Source of the DNA: Chloroflexota bacterium | Lineage (GTDB): Bacteria > Chloroflexota > Limnocylindria > Limnocylindrales > CSP1-4 | Assembly (NCBI GenBank): GCA_021785115.1 | Contig: JAJYGO010000431.1 | Span: forward strand, 1-10,944 | Length of the DNA: 10,944 bases | Reading direction: 5' to 3' | Shown: positions 6,895 to 10,944 of the stretch, one piece after another | Layout of the letters: every line of letters starts with the position of its first letter | Numbering within the stretch: position 1 is the first letter of the stretch | Position numbers and translations under genes: made by a program | The notes under the pieces: model-generated | The model's input: only the letters and a program-made list of their open reading frames with translations | The model's database searches: none | Told to the model about the DNA's origin: nothing

Positions 6895-6914
6895 CCCCGC
6901 CCCCGCCGCAAGCC

Positions 6915-7133
6915 CTACTCCCAATCGTCGACCATGGAATCGAGGATGCGGTCCCGCCGGTAGGCCTCGAGGTCGCTGCGGCGGACCCGGAGGGTGGGCC
7001 TGACCGCGTTCGCCCTGACCACGGCCCGGAGCTGCTGTCCGTGGATCAGGTTCCGGACGGTCGAGGCCGAGCACCCGAGGTCCTGCGCGACCTCGGCGAC
7101 GGTCAGCAGCGCGTCCTCGTCGGCTCGATCCAT
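6915..7133 (-). CDS. Excisionase/MerR-type helix-turn-helix protein
   Basis: This 72-residue protein is almost entirely one DNA-binding domain. LLTVAEVAQDLGCSASTVRNLIHGQQL (about residues 9-35) gives the two helices of an HTH_17/excisionase fold, and LRVRRSDLEAYRRDRI (48-63) the wing and closing helix. The acidic end VDDWE follows. The size fits recombination directionality factors and plasmid or phage regulators, which bend DNA at attachment sites or control promoters. No integrase is present in the window, so an excision role cannot be claimed. The start is ATG 7133, and no strong ribosome binding site precedes it. It is divergent from the XRE-protease operon at 7336, with 202 bases between them, and may regulate it. 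Confidence 0.82.
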   Translation of the reverse strand: MDRADEDALLTVAEVAQDLGCSASTVRNLIHGQQLRAVVRANAVRPTLRVRRSDLEAYRRDRILDSMVDDWE

Positions 7134-7201
7134 GGCAGCACGGTCGGCGGCGGCGACCAGGGGTCAAGCACGGGCGCCACGGACGGCCGGAGACGGCGAA
7201 A

Positions 7202-7228
7202 CAGCGCAGACAGCGCAGACAGCCCAGG
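7202..7228. repeat. Nine-base tandem repeat in a divergent promoter region
   Basis: CAGCGCAGA is present twice head to tail (7202-7210, 7211-7219), followed by a degenerate third copy CAGCCCAGG (7220-7228). It sits in the 202-base gap between the excisionase-like gene and the XRE gene. Tandem short repeats in such a position are candidates for an operator of one of the two flanking HTH proteins. The rest of the gap (7134-7335) shows nothing else I can name. Confidence 0.35.
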
Positions 7229-7335
7229 GAGCGCATGACTGGCGCGGCGCTTCGGTGTTGGATGCGCGTCGCACGGGGACGGCGTCCGGACGACCGGCCG
7301 GGCGGGGGAGACCCGCGGGAGCGCGAGGGGGCGCG

Positions 7336-7590
7336 ATGGGGAGCGTCGATCCGGATGCCGTCCTCGGCCAGGAGTTGCGCGCGGCGCGCCTGGCGGCGGG
7401 GCTGACCGTCGAGGCGGCGGCCTGGCGGGCGGGCCTGAGCCCGACCCGCCTCGCGGGGGTCGAGGGCGGCGACGGCCTGATCCTCGTCGCCGACCTCGTG
7501 CCGCTCGTCCGGGCCTACGGGACGACGATGGCGCGCCTCGGCGCGCGCTACGAGGCCGCCCTCGACCGGGCGGAGGGGAGGACGCGGTGA
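7336..7590 (+). CDS. Short XRE-family helix-turn-helix protein
   Basis: An 84-residue protein made of one HTH_3/Cro-C1-like domain. LGQELRAARLAAGLTVEAAAWRAGLSPTRLAGVEGG (about residues 10-45) gives the helix, turn and recognition helix, and LILVADLVPLVRAYGTTMARL gives the last helices. ATG 7336 has an AGGGGG stretch four bases upstream. An in-frame GTG at 7255 would add a low-complexity Gly/Arg stretch and is less likely. The last four bases, GTGA, are also the start of the AAA+ protease gene, so the two are translationally coupled. By analogy with the ImmR/ImmA pairs of integrative elements, where a metalloprotease cleaves an XRE repressor, it could be both regulator and substrate. That is inference. 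Confidence 0.82.
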   Translation: MGSVDPDAVLGQELRAARLAAGLTVEAAAWRAGLSPTRLAGVEGGDGLILVADLVPLVRAYGTTMARLGARYEAALDRAEGRTR

Positions 7591-9026
7591 AGGGCCAGGG
7601 CGGGAAGGAGCGCGAGCGGATCGAGGCCCTGCTCGAGCGCTGCCGGTACCGGGGCGACCCGGTCGGGTGGGACGCGGTCGTCGGCCACGAGCCGGCGCGG
7701 CGCGAGCTGGCGGTCGTCGCCGCGACCCTGCGCCGCCACTCGGCGGCCGAGCGCCTGGGGCTCGAGCCGGTCCGCGGGGTGATCCTCATCGGCCCGCCGG
7801 GCAGCGGCAAGACGCTCCTCGCGCGCGCCCTGGCGGGCGCGATCGACCGGCCGGTGTACGTGATCCCCTCGGCCGAGGTCGACGCGCCGACGATCCGGGG
7901 CGTGTACGAGGCGCTCGCGGGCCGGCCGGTCATGGTCGTCTGGGACGAGGCGGACCTGATCCTGCGCCCGCGCGGCCAGAGCCCGCTCGAAGACGCCCGG
8001 CCCGTCGCCGCCCTGTGTGCGGCGCTCGACGGCGTGGAGGTCGTGACCGGGCCGATCACGGTCGCCCTCACGGCCGAGCCCGAGTGGGCGCTCGACGCGA
8101 GCGCGCTCCGGGCGGGCCGGCTGACCACCAAGGTGGTCCTGGACCTGCCCGAGCTCGCCGAGCGCCGGGCGCTGTGGGCGATGTACCTCGGCCGGGTCCC
8201 CTGCGCCGAGGCGCTCGACCTCGACCGCCTCGCGGCGCGCTCGGTGGGGATGACCGGGGCGGACGTCGCCGCCGCGGTGATGGTGGCCCTGGGACTGTCC
8301 ATGGTCGACGGCACCGACGCGGTCACGCGGGCGCTGCTCGACGAGGCGGTCGTCCGCCGCCACCACGTCGTCGAGTCCGAGCGCGAGGGCGTGACCCCGG
8401 GGGAGCGGGAGCGGACGGCCCGCCACGAGGCCTCCCACGCGGTGGCGGGGGCGCTGCTCTGGGGCCCCGCGTCCGTGGCCCTGGTGACGATCTCGGCCGA
8501 CGGGCGGTCGTCGGGGAGGACGGACTTCGCCGACGCCTGGCGCCGCGAGGGGCTGCTCGACCGCCGCCGCGTCCGCGAGCACGCGGCGATCGCCCTCGCC
8601 GGGCTCGCGGGCGAGGAGCTCCTCTACGGGGCCGACGGGGTCGGGGTGGGGGTCACGGGCGACGTCTCCCGGGCGACCAAGGCCCTCCGCCGGCTGGCCG
8701 GCGACGTGGCCGGGAGCGAGCGGCTGGGCCCGGTCGACGCCGACGGTCTCGAGAGCGGGGTGCGGTCCGACCGCGGATCGGAGCCGATGCGGGCCGACCT
8801 GTACGACGCGGTCCGGGCCGAGGCGGCCGCCGCGCTCGCCCTCGCGCGCGACCTGCTCGCGGGCCGCGAGGCGGCGGTCCTGGCCTTCGCCGACCGGCTC
8901 CTCGCCGCCGACGAGGGGACGCTCTCGGGCCCCGAGCTCGCGGCCGCCTACGAGGCCGCAGGGCTCCCGGACGGCGCGGACGCCGCGCCGGGTCGCCGCC
9001 CCTGGCCCGGCCCGGAGGCCGCCTGA
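7587..9026 (+). CDS. Soluble FtsH-like AAA+ ATPase with M41 metalloprotease domain
   Basis: The protein has 479 residues. Residues 26-260 are an AAA+ module: Walker A GPPGSGKT (69-76), Walker B VMVVWDEAD (116-122) and a second-region-of-homology segment LDASALRAGR with Arg175 and Arg178 where FtsH has its arginine fingers. Residues about 270-460 are an M41 peptidase: HEASH (280-284) supplies two zinc-binding His and the catalytic Glu281, and VTGDVSRATKAL supplies the third ligand, Asp359. FtsH degrades short-lived regulators and misfolded proteins, and is normally 600-700 residues with two N-terminal membrane helices. None is present here, so this form should be cytosolic. Oddities are the lack of the aromatic FVG pore loop after Walker A and Ala in place of the sensor-1 Asn. 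The GTG start overlaps the XRE stop, and the stop overlaps the next ATG. The enzyme class is confident; the substrate is unknown. Confidence 0.93.
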   Translation: MKGQGGKERERIEALLERCRYRGDPVGWDAVVGHEPARRELAVVAATLRRHSAAERLGLEPVRGVILIGPPGSGKTLLARALAGAIDRPVYVIPSAEVDAPTIRGVYEALAGRPVMVVWDEADLILRPRGQSPLEDARPVAALCAALDGVEVVTGPITVALTAEPEWALDASALRAGRLTTKVVLDLPELAERRALWAMYLGRVPCAEALDLDRLAARSVGMTGADVAAAVMVALGLSMVDGTDAVTRALLDEAVVRRHHVVESEREGVTPGERERTARHEASHAVAGALLWGPASVALVTISADGRSSGRTDFADAWRREGLLDRRRVREHAAIALAGLAGEELLYGADGVGVGVTGDVSRATKALRRLAGDVAGSERLGPVDADGLESGVRSDRGSEPMRADLYDAVRAEAAAALALARDLLAGREAAVLAFADRLLAADEGTLSGPELAAAYEAAGLPDGADAAPGRRPWPGPEAA

Positions 9027-9430
9027 TGCCGGGGCAGCGCGACACGCGCGCCGCCAGCCAGGGCTGGCGCTCTGCGAGGGCACCAGGGGGCGGGATCGAG
9101 CCCGGAATCCGCCTGTACCTGCCGGGGCGCACGGTCTGGCTCGACACCGCGTCTGGCTCCCGCTACCGGATCGACCCGGCCGCGGGGGCCTGGGCGCGGG
9201 AGGCCCGCGACCCGCGGAGCGACGCCGTCCGGTCGCTTGGCGGCCCGCTCCTCGGCCTGGCCGCCCCGCCGCGGGTCGGGCTCCCGGCGGTGATCGTCGG
9301 GCGGGGGTTCGAGGACCCAGCAGAGATCCGCGTGATCACGACCACGCCGGTGGTGCGCATCCGCCGCACCAGACCCGCCGAGCCTCCCGCGGCACTCGAG
9401 GGCTGGTGGGAAGCGCCCATCGGGGATTGA
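9026..9430 (+). CDS. Unknown 134-residue protein, third gene of the protease operon
   Basis: ATG 9026 shares a base with the protease stop (TGATG), so translation is coupled and the frame is well supported. The N-terminal 25 residues are basic and probably disordered. Residues 27-134 look beta-rich, with IRLYLPGRTVWLDTASGSRYRI, a Gly-rich middle, PAVIVGRGF, and IRVITTTPVVRIRRT near the end. Many short strands with few helices suggest a compact beta domain. There is no signal peptide, membrane segment, Cys or known motif. It may be an adaptor, substrate or partner of the FtsH-like protease, but nothing in its sequence proves this. Confidence 0.72.
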   Translation: MPGQRDTRAASQGWRSARAPGGGIEPGIRLYLPGRTVWLDTASGSRYRIDPAAGAWAREARDPRSDAVRSLGGPLLGLAAPPRVGLPAVIVGRGFEDPAEIRVITTTPVVRIRRTRPAEPPAALEGWWEAPIGD

Positions 9431-9460
9431 CATCGTGAGGCAAGGCTACGAGGGCTGTCA

Positions 9461-9670
9461 GTGCTGCGGGCGCGGGAGCGTGCGGTCGCGACCGTCGCGG
9501 CGAACGTCGAGCCGATCCGGCAGTCTACCGGCCGGCTCGAGGCCGCGGGCGAGCTGACCGGAGAGGCGCTTGCCGTGGCGATCGCCGATGCGGAGGTTCA
9601 CCCGAGGCGCAGGCGCCCGACGGAGACGGCCCGGTCTCAGGCGCGCGGCACGCGGGAGCGGGCGAGATGA
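9461..9670 (+). CDS. Small hypothetical protein
   Basis: A 69-residue ORF opens at GTG 9461, with GAGGG at 9450-9454 giving a ribosome binding site six bases upstream. Third codon positions are strongly GC-rich in this frame. The first 50 residues form a plausible helical segment (VATVAANVEPIRQSTGRLEA) and the end is Arg-rich. Its last 34 bases overlap the end of the convergent XRE gene. It lies 30 bases after the protease operon and may be its fourth gene. No family is recognised. Confidence 0.5.
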   Translation: MLRARERAVATVAANVEPIRQSTGRLEAAGELTGEALAVAIADAEVHPRRRRPTETARSQARGTRERAR

Positions 9671-10128
9671 TCGTCGAGCTGCAGCCGGAAGCCCGACGCC
9701 AGGCGCCTCGCGGACTCCGGGTCGCCGGCCGAGAGCTCGGCGAGGTCCGCGACGAACGACGCTGTGTCCTGGAGCAGGATGCCGGTCGCGGTGACCTGCG
9801 CGAGGAGGTCGGCAAGCGACGTCCGGCCCGACTCGGCCCAGGGCCCCGGGTCGAGCAGGCGCTGCGCGATGAGGAACCACTCCCGCGGCAAGGCGAACGC
9901 CCGCCCGAGCATGTCGTAGGTGCGGACATCGGCGGCCTTCCCGTGCTCGACCCGGCGGACCGTCCGCACCGCGAGCCCGGAGAGCTTGGCGAGCTTCGCC
10001 TGGCTGACGCCGTTCCTGACGCGCAGCTGCTCGAGGAGAAGGCCGGCCGCTTTGAGGTCCTCATCGAGGTCGTATTCCACGAGCTGCTCCTGCGGGACGC
10101 GGCAATAGGTTGCCGCATTATGCGCCAC
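9637..10128 (-). CDS. XRE-family transcriptional regulator
   Basis: This 163-residue protein carries a Cro/C1-type HTH at about residues 28-85: LLEQLRVRNGVSQAKLAKLSGLAVRTVRRVEHGK contains the usual Gln-Ala-Lys-Leu helix and Arg-rich recognition helix, and YDMLGRAFALP follows. The C-terminal 80 residues are helical and acidic and may dimerise or sense a ligand; no known sensor domain is evident. The start at GTG 10128 is the first available after an in-frame stop at about 10187, although the untranslated codons just upstream also look protein-like. The gene is divergent from the unknown gene at 10272, and the 143-base gap between them holds repeats that could be its operators. Confidence 0.87.
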   Translation of the reverse strand: MAHNAATYCRVPQEQLVEYDLDEDLKAAGLLLEQLRVRNGVSQAKLAKLSGLAVRTVRRVEHGKAADVRTYDMLGRAFALPREWFLIAQRLLDPGPWAESGRTSLADLLAQVTATGILLQDTASFVADLAELSAGDPESARRLASGFRLQLDDHLARSRVPRA

Positions 10129-10271
10129 CGTAGTGATCTGTTCGATCGTGTCCGGCCACCAACGGTGCCCGGGCCGCCGCGGACCCGGTCAACCCCCGGG
10201 CCCGGCGGCCGCCGGGAGGCCGACTGGCCGGGCGCCTCCCACCGGCGGACACCGGCGGGAGCAGACCGGAC
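10129..10271. promoter_or_regulatory. Divergent promoter region with palindrome and direct repeat
   Basis: Between the XRE gene and the 169-residue unknown gene there is a perfect 16-base palindrome at 10201-10216 (CCCGGCGG plus its complement). A nine-base direct repeat, CACCGGCGG, lies at 10240-10248 and 10250-10258, spaced by one helical turn. The second copy touches the GGGAG ribosome binding site (10257-10261) of the plus-strand gene. XRE regulators commonly bind symmetric or tandem sites in their own divergent promoter, so these are operator candidates. Base composition makes chance symmetry likely enough to keep confidence low. Confidence 0.35.
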
Positions 10272-10781
10272 ATGGACAACCCCACGACCTTCGTCGGGCC
10301 GCGCGGCCGAGTGCGGCCCGCGGCAGCCGCCTTGGACGAGGCGGCGACCAATGGCATCGAGCACGGGCCCCACTCCCGTGTCGCCTCGGTCACCACGGGC
10401 GCCGCGCCCAACCGCCCGACGGCCCCGCAGTGGCGCGGCGCGATGTCGCGCATCGGGGCCGCGCACGAGCGCGACGGCTTCGTCGCTCCGGCGGTCGTTG
10501 CCGCTGAAGCGGCACGGCTGCGAGTGAGCGAGATGGCCGTTCGCGGCCGCTACCGCGAGCACGCGCGGCACGTGGCCCGCGGGTCCGGGCTCGTGCTCGG
10601 GCCGCTCGAGCGCCACCAGATTCGCCACTCGCGCGACTTCGCGGCTGCTGCCCGCCAGCTCCGCGCGCTGGGGATCGCCGCGCCGGCGGCCGCGGTCGAG
10701 CAGGCGATCCTGCGCGCCCCGGGCTTCGAGCTCAGCGACCTCAAGGCCCGCGAGCGGGCGCGCCGGGCGGTGGCCGCATGA
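10272..10781 (+). CDS. Unknown 169-residue protein
   Basis: ATG 10272 is preceded by GGGAG at 10257-10261, ten bases away, a slightly long spacing. An internal ATG at 10443 would give a 112-residue form, but codon bias is good from the first start. Residues 1-55 are Pro/Ala/Arg-rich and probably disordered. Residues 60-169 look helical: VAAEAARLRVSEMAVRGRYREHARHVARG, then LERHQIRHSRDFAAAARQLRALG, then VEQAILRAPGF. The first of these could resemble a degenerate HTH, but not convincingly. The stop overlaps the next start (ATGA), so both are in one operon. No function is assigned. Confidence 0.66.
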   Translation: MDNPTTFVGPRGRVRPAAAALDEAATNGIEHGPHSRVASVTTGAAPNRPTAPQWRGAMSRIGAAHERDGFVAPAVVAAEAARLRVSEMAVRGRYREHARHVARGSGLVLGPLERHQIRHSRDFAAAARQLRALGIAAPAAAVEQAILRAPGFELSDLKARERARRAVAA

Positions 10782-10944
10782 GCGCGCGGCACGGGCTCGA
10801 GGAGATCGTCGACGAGGCCCGCCGCCTGGGCGTCACCGACGCCGGGCTCGCGCTCCTTCGCCACGTCCACACGACCGACCGGCACCGGGTCGTCCGCGCG
10901 TCCCCGTTCAACGGGACGACGTCGTTCCCGAGCCGCAAGTGCGG
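10778..10944 (+). CDS. Unknown protein, 5' part only, cut by window edge
   Basis: ATG 10778 overlaps the previous stop in an ATGA junction. The visible 55 codons stay open to the edge and have the same strong third-position GC bias. The N-terminus is an amphipathic helix (GLEEIVDEARRLGVTDAGLA) followed by a His/Arg-rich stretch, VRASPFNGTTSFPSRKC. Too little is present to assign a family. Confidence 0.6.
   Translation, partial: MSARHGLEEIVDEARRLGVTDAGLALLRHVHTTDRHRVVRASPFNGTTSFPSRKC

Noticed and set aside
4743..6911. 722-codon minus-strand open frame
   Set aside because: It spans the divergent promoter region and opposes the 5805 gene, which has a good ribosome binding site. The product is Pro/Arg/Gly-rich.
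7235..7420. Possible leader ORF at ATG 7235 with a GGGAG before it
   Set aside because: Its spacing is short, the codon bias is weak, and it overlaps the XRE gene in a different frame.
7667..9025. Plus-strand frame overlapping the protease gene upstream of 9026
   Set aside because: Only the part from ATG 9026 onward is supported; the earlier part is a shadow of the protease frame.
7548..9083. 511-codon minus-strand open frame, and the 7103-8326 minus frame
   Set aside because: Both are antisense to the FtsH-like gene, whose motifs are unambiguous.
9435..9557. Forty-codon ORF starting at GTG 9435 with a CQCC motif
   Set aside because: No ribosome binding site, low-complexity Ser/Arg tail and poor codon bias; the overlapping frame from GTG 9461 is better.
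9525..10628. 367-codon minus-strand open frame and the 9667-10527 plus-strand frame
   Set aside because: Both run across the XRE gene in other frames and through the divergent promoter gap, and the products are low complexity.
1..10944. CRISPR arrays, tRNA, rRNA, insertion-sequence ends
   Set aside because: I looked for regular repeat-spacer units, cloverleaf-like stems ending in CCA, ribosomal motifs and terminal inverted repeats with a transposase, and found none.

Overview
The window is about 75% GC on both strands, with G or C at most third codon positions, GTG and TTG starts, and many 1-4 base stop/start overlaps. This suggests a high-GC actinobacterium-like genome, plasmid or integrated element. 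I see no rRNA, tRNA, integrase or transposase, so neither host nor element type can be fixed from sequence alone. The mix of small DNA-binding proteins, zinc-motif proteins of unknown role and a defence-like operon points to an accessory region rather than a core chromosomal one.

Left part (1-4753, minus strand): three overlapping genes, read right to left, have the order and architecture of an SMC-kleisin-KITE complex of the MksBEF/Wadjet (Jet) kind. They are a 529-residue MksF/JetA-like kleisin, a 239-residue MksE/JetB-like KITE protein, and an SMC-like coiled-coil ATPase of at least 817 residues that runs off the left edge. Wadjet systems sense circular plasmid DNA by loop extrusion and cleave it with a fourth subunit, JetD, which would lie beyond position 1 and cannot be seen. 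The ATPase has an unusual P-loop that lacks the first glycine.

Middle part (4814-7133): a 297-residue MerR/excisionase-type HTH protein carries a duplicated H-x8-C...CxxC zinc module (minus strand). It is divergent from a 271-residue protein with paired Cys/His zinc motifs, which is followed by a coupled 64-residue ORF (plus strand). The 97-base divergent promoter region holds an 11-base direct repeat with 20-base spacing. A perfect 20-base palindrome follows the plus-strand unit. A 72-residue excisionase-like HTH protein faces it on the minus strand.

Right part (7336-10944): a tightly coupled plus-strand operon encodes a short XRE-type HTH protein, a soluble FtsH-like AAA+/M41 metalloprotease with no membrane segment, and an unknown 134-residue protein. 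A 69-residue ORF follows. A convergent 163-residue XRE regulator and two divergent, coupled unknown genes, the second cut by the right edge, complete the window.

Working model (inference): an accessory module with an anti-plasmid SMC system, several local HTH regulators, and a regulator-protease pair that may act as a proteolysis-controlled switch.
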